Source of the DNA: Anaerotignum sp. MSJ-24
Lineage (GTDB): Bacteria > Bacillota > Clostridia > Lachnospirales > Anaerotignaceae
DNA length: 64,000 nucleotides
Assembly (NCBI RefSeq): GCF_018918145.1
Contig: NZ_JAHLPX010000002.1
Location: forward strand, 1-64,000
Reading direction: 5' to 3'
In this document: piece by piece, positions 16,194 to 25,229 of the stretch
Layout of the letters: the number at the start of each line of letters is the position of its first letter
Position numbering within the stretch: position 1 is the stretch's first letter
The notes under the pieces: generated by a model
Database searches by the model: none
What the model was told of the DNA's origin: nothing
Seen by the model: the letters and a program-made list of their open reading frames with translations, nothing else
Position numbers and translations under genes: made by a program

Positions 16194-16571
16194 TTATGCG
16201 AATATCAATTCTGCATTTACAATTTCTGTGGCTCTGCTGCGGATATTATTCATACGACCAACCCACTCCATTTGATTATCCGCTTTGAGTTTTTCCGTCA
16301 CTCCCTCACGCTCTGCCATCTGTTTTACGAGCCGAAAAAACATATCCTCAGCCTGCTTGTCGATCTCGGTAAGGTGGTCATTGAGTTTTCCGGTGGTGAG
16401 CAAATTGGTGTATAAAACCTTCCGGTTTTGCTTTAGATACCGTAAATGCCGCTGCCCCCATAAGCCGATTTCGGTTTCTTTTTCGGGTGGTAATTGCAGA
16501 TCGGGCAGATAATAATCGCCTTGCAAAGTGTAGCGGATGCCGGTTCTTTCGTCTGTGAAATGCTGTTTCAT
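16194..16571 (-). CDS. tnpV: TnpV family transposon-encoded protein
   Basis: 125 aa. Same family as 440-829: YTLQGDYYLPDLQLPP, IGLWGQRHLRYLKQNR, and MNNIRSRATEIV at the C-terminus. It starts 9 nt after the MobV relaxase stop, as tnpV follows mobilization genes in Tn4451-type elements. Its role is not established. A duplicated fragment of its 3' end sits 900 bp downstream (15288-15310). Confidence 0.8.
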   Translation of the reverse strand: MKQHFTDERTGIRYTLQGDYYLPDLQLPPEKETEIGLWGQRHLRYLKQNRKVLYTNLLTTGKLNDHLTEIDKQAEDMFFRLVKQMAEREGVTEKLKADNQMEWVGRMNNIRSRATEIVNAELIFA

Positions 16572-16580
16572 TGTGTGTTC

Positions 16581-17834
16581 CTACCTTTCATAATTTCTAT
16601 TTTTTGAGCGTTGCCCACGCTCTTGGGGTTGATTTTTGGGTGCAGGAATCGGCTCATACATAATGCTCTTTTCCTGCTTTTTGAAGCGTTCAAGAATACC
16701 GTCTATAAATTCCTTAACCGCTTTCGGAGCTGCTTTTAATGCTTCAAGGTATGGGCGGCACTTCTCAGTCAGCTCAGATAACGCTTCCTTCAGCCGAGAA
16801 ACTTCCGACTGTAACGACCATATTTGCCGTGACAAATATCGGTTTTGGTCTTGCAATTTTCGCACCTCGGACTCTGCCGAGTAGCTACGCTTCGCAAGAG
16901 AAGTCAGCTTCTGATAGTCCTCTGCCGACACGGTGTATTTTCCCGTGAGAGATTTTTTGCCGGAATTGTCTATCTCCATAAAAGTCATTGAAGCGGTTTT
17001 CTTGTCATCATAACGCACCTGCACATCGGCAATTTTCTCTTGCAGATCGGACAGCCGCTTTTGATCCTGCTTAATTTTGTGTTCAAGCGAGGTGAGATTT
17101 TCAGCGGTGCTGCCACGCTCTCCACGGCTAAAACCGTTAAAGCCTGCACTCTGCATATGCTCATAAAATTTGTCTTGCAGAACACTGTAGGAAGCGTGAT
17201 AAACTTGTTTCCCTTTGCTGTTGAGAATGGGATTTCCGTCTTCGTCAAGTGCTTTTTCGGAACGCCATTTCTTTGAATGGCTTACTTGATGAATGACCTC
17301 TTTGACCGTTCCCACAAGTTCGGGGCTCTTGCACCGCTTTGACCAACGGACTTCTTTATCCACCACCGGCAATGCCATAATGTGCAAATGGTAGTGATAA
17401 ATCGGTCTGCCGTATTTCTCGGTCATTGCTACGTTCAGCTCGTCAGCGTGCATTACGGCTGAAATAATATTGTCCTTGCCGTATATTTTTTCTGCAAAGC
17501 GGAACGCTTCTTCATAGAATCTGCAAGCAAAATCATAGCCGCCGTTCTTCTCAAAATACTCGGTGTTGACATCCATAATCATCTCGTCAAAGACCTTCGC
17601 ATCGGGTTTCAAGCCTTTCAGCGATACCGTTTCTGCGGCAATCATTTGGTCGAGATATTCATTATAGGTCAGCTCACCGCAACCCTTAAAGCTAACGTTC
17701 ATCGGGGTACGGGAGAGGTCAACGTTCATATTTTCATAACTCTCGTTTTTGCGTTCAATGTGTCGCTCAAACTTGCCGACAGATGCTCTCGTTCGGGTTT
17801 CCACACGAGCGACACTAAAATTTTCCTTCGCCAT
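16581..17834 (-). CDS. mobV: MobV-family relaxase (plasmid mobilization, Pre/Mob type)
   Basis: 417 aa. The N-terminal catalytic domain shows the MobV features: NVDLSRTPMNVSF, AVMHADE and YHYHLHIMALPV with the metal-binding histidine cluster. The C-terminal half is a long coiled coil (DQKRLSDLQEKIADVQVRYDD and a second stretch around residues 310-360). ATG 17834 follows GGAAAGGAAGTGAGAAG; the upstream ATG gives an unlikely 20-residue extension. It should nick the oriT at the transfer origin. The candidate oriT lies immediately upstream. It requires a helper conjugation system. Confidence 0.85.
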   Translation of the reverse strand: MAKENFSVARVETRTRASVGKFERHIERKNESYENMNVDLSRTPMNVSFKGCGELTYNEYLDQMIAAETVSLKGLKPDAKVFDEMIMDVNTEYFEKNGGYDFACRFYEEAFRFAEKIYGKDNIISAVMHADELNVAMTEKYGRPIYHYHLHIMALPVVDKEVRWSKRCKSPELVGTVKEVIHQVSHSKKWRSEKALDEDGNPILNSKGKQVYHASYSVLQDKFYEHMQSAGFNGFSRGERGSTAENLTSLEHKIKQDQKRLSDLQEKIADVQVRYDDKKTASMTFMEIDNSGKKSLTGKYTVSAEDYQKLTSLAKRSYSAESEVRKLQDQNRYLSRQIWSLQSEVSRLKEALSELTEKCRPYLEALKAAPKAVKEFIDGILERFKKQEKSIMYEPIPAPKNQPQERGQRSKNRNYER

Positions 17835-17876
17835 CTTCTCACTTCCTTTCCATAGGCGAAATTTTGGAGAGCCGCT

Positions 17877-17904
17877 GTTACACAACTTTTTCAAAGTGTG
17901 TAAC
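17877..17904. other. Candidate oriT hairpin
   Basis: The inverted repeat GTTACACA/TGTGTAAC encloses a 12-nt loop, about 40 nt upstream of the relaxase start; MobV transfer origins usually lie just upstream of the mob gene. The 17905-18120 segment shows nothing else clear beyond a G-rich, C-rich stretch. Confidence 0.4.
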
Positions 17905-18120
17905 CCACTATGACACTTTCAGCAATTCTGCTGCAAAGATGTCGTGGGCTCTCCGAGGGGGGTGTAGGGCGTTGCCCTGCTTACTGCGGTAAGCACCCAG
18001 CAGAGCTGCCCTTTGAAAATGGCACCCTGCACCCCGCCGAAACTTTCGTATTGCTCACTACCACCCGAAAAAGAACATTGCAAGATTGCGAAAGTCCCGC
18101 ACCTTTGCAATGTTGCAACC

Positions 18121-19095
18121 TTAAAAGTTGCCTGCTTCTTTTTCATCGGGTAGTTCCCAATACCATTGACTGCCTTCCTTAACAGACCGCACCCTCAGCG
18201 TTTTCTTCGCTTCGTCAAGCACTCGTTTGGAGATACCCAAACGCTGTGCTTTCTGCAGCACGATTTGTTGCGGATACTTCCCATCGGAAAGGCAGTCAAC
18301 GATGAGGCTTTCAGCCATATCGGATTTCTTCTCACGACTAACACCGCTGAGAAGATCGTCGATAGAAATATCATAATGACCGAGCCATCGAAACCCGTTT
18401 GCTTCGCTCAGTTCAAAGGCAATAGGTTTACCTTCCGGTGCAAGTGATGACTTTTGATGTGCTGCCACACGCACCTCCGGCTTGTCCTTTACTCTGCCGA
18501 CCACAAGGACGCTTCGTGCCGTTGCTTGAAAGTCAATAGAGCCAAGACCTCTATAATTGGATTTATTACCCTGCGCCTTGTTCAAATGCCCTACAAGGAT
18601 AATCGCACAGCGATATTTCTCTGCGATCCTGCCAAGTTGGGAGAGAATATTTCTGACTTCGTTCGCTCGGTTCATATCGACCTTAGCGCCGATATACGCC
18701 TGCATCGGATCCAAGATAATTACCCTTGCTCCCGTTTCAGCAATAGCCTTTTCTACACGCTCGTCAAGCATTGTAAGCGCCGCTTCGGATTCGTCTATCA
18801 CCTTAATCTGTGAGCAGTCCGCATTGCCTGCAAGCAGGCGGGGCTTGATGGTATCACCAAGTCCATCCTCTGCGGTCTGATAGATGATTTTGATCGGCTC
18901 ACGTGCGGTATCGTCGCAGGGAAGTTTTTCTCCCCTCGACAACAGCGCCGCCAACCGCAAAATCAAGGTTGTTTTACCTTCGCCGCCGTCACCGTGAATG
19001 ATTGTCAGTTTCCCGTATGGGATATAGGGATACCACAACCATTCCACTTCCTCGACGGCAACCTCATCCATACTGATGATTTTAAGTTCTGCCAT
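18121..19095 (-). CDS. RecA-fold AAA ATPase (RepA/AAA_25 type)
   Basis: 324 aa. Walker A is HGDGGEGKTTL near residue 38 and Walker B is ARVIILDPMQAYIG; IILVGHLNK is the sensor motif. The C-terminal ~90 residues resemble a winged-helix (QRLGISKRVLDEAKKTLRV). It is related to the element 1 ATPase, though the sequences differ widely. ATG 19095 has GGAGG 8 nt upstream, better than 19101. It likely supports replication or maintenance of the excised element. Confidence 0.75.
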   Translation of the reverse strand: MAELKIISMDEVAVEEVEWLWYPYIPYGKLTIIHGDGGEGKTTLILRLAALLSRGEKLPCDDTAREPIKIIYQTAEDGLGDTIKPRLLAGNADCSQIKVIDESEAALTMLDERVEKAIAETGARVIILDPMQAYIGAKVDMNRANEVRNILSQLGRIAEKYRCAIILVGHLNKAQGNKSNYRGLGSIDFQATARSVLVVGRVKDKPEVRVAAHQKSSLAPEGKPIAFELSEANGFRWLGHYDISIDDLLSGVSREKKSDMAESLIVDCLSDGKYPQQIVLQKAQRLGISKRVLDEAKKTLRVRSVKEGSQWYWELPDEKEAGNF

Positions 19096-19231
19096 AGGCA
19101 TTACCTCCTTTCAATTTTCATCAAAACTATTGAAATTGAAGGAGAAGTCGGTTATAATAAGGACAGTACATTTTTGAGAAGACTGTTCCGTATCTGCGCC
19201 AACAGATACATTGGGAACAGTCTTTTCGGTT

Positions 19232-19567
19232 TTATACGCCAACGCCGCCGTCTCCTTTCATTCCATATAAGGTGGTGTTTATCTGCTCAATGGTGTCGAG
19301 CAGTTCATCGGTTACGTTGCCGCCGCTTTCGATACGCTTCAGTTCTGAAAGAACAGCGGCAAGCTCATTGCGAAGTGCCTTATACACTCTCGGATTACCG
19401 ACTACCGTTATCTCCTGCTGCAAGGAGCGAGAACAAAGGTAGTCTTGTTTAGTCAGTCCCGACAGCCTTACGTTCGTATCGAGCTGATCGGCTTCTTCGG
19501 GAGACATACGGAAAGCAACAGTTTTGCTTCTCCAACGGTTGTGACGGTCAAGATTTTTAGCAGACAT
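19232..19567 (-). CDS. MobC-like mobilization accessory protein
   Basis: 111 aa. An N-terminal ribbon-helix-helix-like stretch (KTVAFRMSPEEADQLDTNVRLSGLTKQDYL) matches the MobC/plasmid mobilization relaxosome family, which binds oriT DNA to help the relaxase. Its start overlaps the integrase end by 11 nt, so it is expressed with the integrase. Confidence 0.75.
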   Translation of the reverse strand: MSAKNLDRHNRWRSKTVAFRMSPEEADQLDTNVRLSGLTKQDYLCSRSLQQEITVVGNPRVYKALRNELAAVLSELKRIESGGNVTDELLDTIEQINTTLYGMKGDGGVGV

Positions 19568-20642
19568 TGGTTATATCCATCCTTTCATAATCTAATTTCT
19601 TTGCCATTTCCACTTGCTTTGATGGAAACAGATGTGCGTATCGGTAGGTTATCTCAATGCTTTCGTGTCCTACACGGTCAGCGATTGCCACCGCCGAAAA
19701 TCCCATATCAATTAAAAGGGAAATATGGCTGTGTCTGAGATCGTGAATACGAATACGCTTTACCCCTGCGGCTTTTGAGCCACGCTCCATCTCTCTGCTC
19801 AAATAATGCTTTGAGATATTGAAAATGCGGTCTTTTTTGCCCACGCCGTAGAGCATACCGAGATAATCCTGCATTTCTTCACAAAGAAACTGCGGCATTT
19901 TAATGGTACGGTTGCTTTTCTTGGTTTTAGGTGTGGTAATCACATCCCGCCCTTTCAAACGCTGATAGGATTTGTTAATGGTAAGCGTACCTTTTACAAA
20001 ATCGAAATCGGCAGAGGTTAATGCCAACAGTTCGCCTTCACGGATGCCGCACCAATATAAAACCTCAAAAGCATAGTAGGAAACGGGTTTGTCCATCATT
20101 TCATCCGCAAACTTTTTATACTCGTCTTTTGTCCAAAACTTCATTTCCTTGCGTTCCTCTGTGCCCATATTTCCGGCTTTGGAAGCGGGGTTGGAACGAA
20201 GGTCATAGTGTCTGACAGCGTGGTTAAAAATGGCGCTGAGTTGATTGTGGACGGTCTTGAGATAGGTCTGCGAATATGGCTTGCGGTTTTCGTCACGGTA
20301 GGCAAGCAGTTCATTCTGCCACGCCATAACATCCTTCGTGGTTATCTCGCTGATAATTCGCTTTGCAAAGTAAGGCATAATCTTGGTTTCCACGATATGC
20401 TCTTTGGTCAGCCAAGTGTTTTCTTTCAAGCGGGGCTTAATATCGTTTGCATAAAGCTCAAAGAAGGCTTCAAAGGTCATATCCATATCGGCGGCGTTCT
20501 GCTGCTGAAAGGTACGCTCCCATTCGACTGCTTCTTTTCTTGTTTCAAATCCTCGCTTGCATTTCTGCTTGCGTTCGCCCTTCCAATCTAAATATCGGGT
20601 AAGGACATACCAAGTGCCGTTGTCGCTCTTGTATACCGGCAT
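19557..20642 (-). CDS. int: Tyrosine recombinase (integrase) of element 2
   Basis: 361 aa. The N-terminal AP2-like arm-binding region (residues ~1-60), core-binding SAM-like domain (~60-160) and catalytic domain show YWCGIREGELLAL (first Arg), RIHDLRHSHISLLIDMG, VGHESIEITYRYAHLFP with the Tyr nucleophile. It starts immediately after the excisionase stop. It is homologous to integrase 1 but only partly identical, and its end recognises different arm repeats (TGTTATC against TGTAGCC). Confidence 0.9.
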   Translation of the reverse strand: MPVYKSDNGTWYVLTRYLDWKGERKQKCKRGFETRKEAVEWERTFQQQNAADMDMTFEAFFELYANDIKPRLKENTWLTKEHIVETKIMPYFAKRIISEITTKDVMAWQNELLAYRDENRKPYSQTYLKTVHNQLSAIFNHAVRHYDLRSNPASKAGNMGTEERKEMKFWTKDEYKKFADEMMDKPVSYYAFEVLYWCGIREGELLALTSADFDFVKGTLTINKSYQRLKGRDVITTPKTKKSNRTIKMPQFLCEEMQDYLGMLYGVGKKDRIFNISKHYLSREMERGSKAAGVKRIRIHDLRHSHISLLIDMGFSAVAIADRVGHESIEITYRYAHLFPSKQVEMAKKLDYERMDITNVC

Positions 20643-20831
20643 TTATATCACCACCTTTCCATTGTGATAAAGTCTTTCGTAGAAATACTCTCGGTTGATA
20701 CGCCCTGCGATTGTTATGAAGCCTTTAGCTTTTAACTCATCGTTCAACTGTCTTATGACCTTATAGGCGAATGAAGTTGAAACTTCGAGGACTTCCGCAA
20801 CTTCTTCTACTCGCATAAATTTGTTTTCCAT
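20643..20831 (-). CDS. xis: Excisionase-like small HTH protein
   Basis: 62 aa with a MerR/excisionase-like HTH (RVEEVAEVLEVSTSFAYKVIRQ). It is directly upstream of the integrase in one operon, the usual place for a recombination directionality factor. Related to the 64-aa protein at 8407-8601. Confidence 0.7.
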   Translation of the reverse strand: MENKFMRVEEVAEVLEVSTSFAYKVIRQLNDELKAKGFITIAGRINREYFYERLYHNGKVVI

Positions 20832-21015
20832 TCTGATCTTCCTTTCTTAATAGTAATTGTGATTTGTGCTGCCGTTCTGCCGTCACAAGTTCCTGCAGGC
20901 ATTCCCACTTGTCGATGGGCGCTGTGCAGTCCCCTTACGGAGCGCTCACTTCCTTTCGGAAGGTCTTGGCGGTTTGTGCTTGATCGGACGGTCATTTAAT
21001 TTTCTGCAAATACAC

Positions 21016-21063
21016 TAACGGTATTTGTTTAACCATTATACCAAGCAAATTCCGTTAAGTCAA
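21016..21063 (-). promoter_or_regulatory. Promoter and operator of the xis-int operon
   Basis: TTGACT (21063-21058), 17 nt, TATAAT (21040-21035) on the minus strand. Near-perfect inverted half-sites TAACGGTATTTG (21016-21027) and CAAATTCCGTTA (21046-21057) flank the -10. A leader of about 200 nt follows before the first gene. Confidence 0.65.
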
Positions 21064-21105
21064 GAGGTTTGCAAGAAAATATTTAACTTTTTTGCTTTGG
21101 TTATC

Positions 21106-21135
21106 TTGACAACGCCCAAGCGTATATGCTATACT
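21106..21135 (+). promoter_or_regulatory. Promoter of the element 2 repressor
   Basis: TTGACA (21106-21111), 18 nt, TATACT (21130-21135), followed by the XRE gene 33 nt on. Confidence 0.6.
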
Positions 21136-21168
21136 ATGTTCACAGCACATAGATTGGAGAAGATAACT

Positions 21169-21696
21169 ATGGCAATCGGTGAAAGAATACGTTTTTTGCG
21201 TAACCTAAAAGGTATGACTCAAAAGTGGCTCGGTATTGCTGTCGGTTTTCCCGAAAAGACCGCCGACATTCGTATGGCTCAATATGAGTCCGGCTCAAGA
21301 ACACCCAAAGCAGATTTAACGCAATCGCTTGCACAAGTATTAGAGGTTTCGCCTTTGGCTTTGACCGTACCGGACATTGACAGCGAACTCGGTCTTATGC
21401 ATACGCTTTTTACATTAGAGGATATTTACGGCTTCAAGATCGACAAGGTCGATGATGAAGTTTGTATCCGTCTTGACGGCAGAGTAGGTAGCAACGCTTC
21501 TATTCAGAAATACTTTGCTGCTTGGCAGAAGCAAGCTGAAAAGTACAGAAACGGCGAAATCTCCAAAGAGGAATATGACCGTTGGCGTTACAACTATCCT
21601 AAGTTCGATACCGAAAGCGGATGGGTTAAAGTCCCTTCACAAGAACTCAGCGATGCAATGGTCGAAGCATTCAAAGACCACTTAAAAGACAAATAA
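21169..21696 (+). CDS. XRE-family repressor of element 2
   Basis: 175 aa. HTH in residues ~3-65 (IGERIRFLRNLKGMTQKWLGIAVGF with recognition segment IRMAQYESGSRTPK). The C-terminus has no visible peptidase site. Longer upstream starts lack a ribosome site; ATG 21169 follows AGAAG. It is transcribed away from xis-int and probably represses them through the palindrome at 21016-21057. A strong terminator follows. Confidence 0.8.
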   Translation: MAIGERIRFLRNLKGMTQKWLGIAVGFPEKTADIRMAQYESGSRTPKADLTQSLAQVLEVSPLALTVPDIDSELGLMHTLFTLEDIYGFKIDKVDDEVCIRLDGRVGSNASIQKYFAAWQKQAEKYRNGEISKEEYDRWRYNYPKFDTESGWVKVPSQELSDAMVEAFKDHLKDK

Positions 21697-21705
21697 AGAC
21701 GACAA

Positions 21706-21742
21706 AAAGCCCTTAACTGCGTTATCCACAGTTAAGGGCTTT
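21706..21742 (+). terminator. Terminator of the element 2 repressor
   Basis: AAAGCCCTTAACTG pairs perfectly with CAGTTAAGGGCTTT. Confidence 0.8.
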
Positions 21743-21843
21743 CATCGTCTTATAATACGGTTACATTAGTCCCAATCCACGCATTGTTTATTCTGATAAC
21801 CTGCAAACCATACGGGATATAGAATAAAGGGTGCTTCAAAGGG

Positions 21844-21861
21844 TGTTATCAAATTGTTATC
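21844..21861. other. Integrase arm-type sites, right end of element 2
   Basis: TGTTATC at 21844-21850 and 21855-21861, period 11 bp, matching 10731-10748 at the left end. A hairpin (21883-21908) separates them from the attachment core. Confidence 0.65.
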
Positions 21862-21882
21862 AAAAGGGGTGGTCGAAGTCCG

Positions 21883-21908
21883 AAAAACCTTGATATTACT
21901 GGGTTTTT
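21883..21908 (-). terminator. Hairpin at the guaA/element 2 junction
   Basis: AAAAACC pairs with GGTTTTT. It lies 13 nt beyond the guaA stop and probably terminates the guaB-guaA transcript. It matches the integrase 1 terminator in inverted orientation. Confidence 0.6.
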
Positions 21909-21921
21909 GAGCCTTCGTTAA

Positions 21922-21933
21922 TTATTCCCACTC
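21922..21933. repeat. Attachment core copy 3 inside the guaA 3' end
   Basis: TTATTCCCACTC, the reverse complement of the final three codons (Glu-Trp-Glu) and stop of guaA; identical to 220-231 and 10619-10630. Integration regenerates an intact guaA end. Confidence 0.75.
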
Positions 21934-23460
21934 AATAGTTGCGGGCGGTTTACTTGTTATATCATAGCATACTCTATTTACATGCTTAACTTCATTAACA
22001 ATTCTTACGCTTACTCTATCAAGCACATCATAAGGTATTCTTGCCCAATCGGCTGTCATAAAGTCAGTCGTTGTAACGCCTCTGAGTGCTATTGTATAGT
22101 CATATGTTCTGCCATCACCCATAACGCCTACCGAGCGAAGATCTGTGATTACTGCAAAATACTGGTTAATGCTTCTGTCAAGTCCCGCGTTCTTGATTTC
22201 TTCTCTGAAAATAGCATCTGCATCACGAAGAATTTCAAGCTTATCCTCTGTTACCTCGCCGATAACACGGATACCAAGTCCCGGACCTGGGAAAGGCTGT
22301 CTCCAAACGATATAATCGGGAAGTCCAAGCTCTGTACCCATCTGACGAACCTCGTCCTTGAAAAGAAGTCTTAAAGGCTCAATAAGCTCTTTGAAATCTA
22401 CAACTGAAGGAAGACCGCCGACATTATGATGTGACTTTATAACAGCACTGTCACCAAGACCGCTTTCGATTACGTCCGGATAAATTGTTCCCTGTACAAG
22501 GAAATCAACCTTACCGATTTTCTTAGCCTCATCTTCAAACACACGGATGAATTCCTCACCGATGATTTTTCTCTTCTTTTCGGGATCCTTAACGCCTTTA
22601 AGCTTATCAAGGAATCTGTCCTTTGCATTTACTCTGACAAAGTTTGAATCAAAGAAACCGTCAAATACGTGCTCAACCTCATCGCCTTCATTCTTACGCA
22701 TAAGACCGTGGTCAACAAATACACAAGTAAGCTGTTTACCGATTGCTTTACTTACAAGAGCGGCAACAACGCTTGAGTCAACTCCGCCTGAAAGTGCACA
22801 AAGAGCTTTACCGTCGCCAACCTTTTCTCTGATTGCCTTAATCTGCTCTTCAATGTAGTTTTTCATTACCCAATCGCCTGTACAGCCGCATACATCATAA
22901 AGGAAGTTTTTAAGCATAGTCCTTCCATTAGGTGTATGGTTTACTTCGGGATGGAACTGAACAGCATAGAAGTTTTTCTCAGGGCATTCCATTGCCGCTG
23001 TCGGGCATGTTGAAGATGTAGCTGTTACTTTAAAGCCTTCGGGAACCTGTGATACATAATCGGTATGGCTCATCCAGCATATTTCTTCTTTATTTACACC
23101 CTTGAAAAGCTTGCTTGCCGTATCAAGTGTAACCTCTGTTTTACCGTATTCGCTCTTTGAGTTTGCCGATGTAACAGTACCGCCGAGTGTATATGCCATA
23201 ATCTGACAACCATAGCAGATTCCAAGCACAGGCACACCAAGTTCAAATACTTCTTTTGAAATATGAGGAGATTTTTCATCATAAACACTGTTAGGGCCAC
23301 CTGTGAAAATAATTCCGACAGGATTTTTTTCTTTAATCTCATCGATAGACATTGTGTAAGGCTTTACCTCACAATATACATTACATTCACGGACTCTTCT
23401 TGCAATAAGCTGATTATACTGTCCGCCGAAGTCAAGTATAAGTACAAACTGATTTTTCAT
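21922..23460 (-). CDS. guaA: GMP synthase (glutamine-hydrolysing)
   Basis: 512 aa, full length. It converts XMP to GMP with ATP and glutamine. The class I amidotransferase domain (1-190) has the nucleophile in [16 protein letters not shown] and the catalytic His-Glu in [10 protein letters not shown]; the ATP pyrophosphatase domain has [10 protein letters not shown]; the dimerization domain ends with [14 protein letters not shown] precedes the ATG. It lies 15 nt after guaB in an operon. Its 3' end is the insertion site of the element array. Confidence 0.97.
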   Translation of the reverse strand: MKNQFVLILDFGGQYNQLIARRVRECNVYCEVKPYTMSIDEIKEKNPVGIIFTGGPNSVYDEKSPHISKEVFELGVPVLGICYGCQIMAYTLGGTVTSANSKSEYGKTEVTLDTASKLFKGVNKEEICWMSHTDYVSQVPEGFKVTATSSTCPTAAMECPEKNFYAVQFHPEVNHTPNGRTMLKNFLYDVCGCTGDWVMKNYIEEQIKAIREKVGDGKALCALSGGVDSSVVAALVSKAIGKQLTCVFVDHGLMRKNEGDEVEHVFDGFFDSNFVRVNAKDRFLDKLKGVKDPEKKRKIIGEEFIRVFEDEAKKIGKVDFLVQGTIYPDVIESGLGDSAVIKSHHNVGGLPSVVDFKELIEPLRLLFKDEVRQMGTELGLPDYIVWRQPFPGPGLGIRVIGEVTEDKLEILRDADAIFREEIKNAGLDRSINQYFAVITDLRSVGVMGDGRTYDYTIALRGVTTTDFMTADWARIPYDVLDRVSVRIVNEVKHVNRVCYDITSKPPATIEWE

Positions 23461-23475
23461 TATATATCCTCCAAA

Positions 23476-24948
<1,473 letters not shown>

Positions 24949-24966
24949 TTATATATTTTTTGATTT

Positions 24967-25032
24967 GGCAGAGCATTTTTGCACATATTAATACAAATAT
25001 CACATCACAGCCTTGCCGTTAATTTGATTAAC
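24967..25032 (-). promoter_or_regulatory. Structured leader of guaB
   Basis: A perfect GTTAAT/ATTAAC hairpin lies beside a region closed by GGCA (25017-25014) and TGCC (24970-24967). It does not match the purine-riboswitch core that I can recognise. It could simply be an unstructured A+T-rich leader. Confidence 0.2.
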
Positions 25033-25033
25033 A

Positions 25034-25063
25034 ATTTTAACAAAAAAACAACCTCTTTGTCAA
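25034..25063 (-). promoter_or_regulatory. Promoter of guaB-guaA
   Basis: TTGACA (25063-25058), 18 nt, TAAAAT (25039-25034). Confidence 0.65.
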
Positions 25064-25190
25064 CGAAAATACGACATCTTCCGACCGATTTGCGATTTTT
25101 GTAAAACTCGTATTTATTCTTTACATTAAATATGTTTTTAATGTGCAACTTTTCACTTGTGCCGTTATTTTTTTCTATTAATCAGCAAAA

Positions 25191-25223
25191 ATCCTTCGGT
25201 ATGGAAATCCGAAACCGAAGGAT
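25191..25223 (-). terminator. Terminator of pckA
   Basis: ATCCTTCGGT pairs with ACCGAAGGAT. It lies just downstream of the pckA stop on the minus strand. Confidence 0.7.
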
Positions 25224-25229
25224 AATTTT

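Larger units (their letters stand above)
10619..21933. mobile_element. Integrative mobilizable element 2, guaA site
   Basis: Lies between attachment cores at 10619-10630 and 21922-21933, with arm sites TGTTATC repeated at 11-bp period at both ends. It carries integrase, excisionase, repressor, MobV relaxase, MobC-like protein, ATPase and several cargo modules. No conjugation channel genes are present, so it should be mobilizable only with a helper. Confidence 0.75.
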
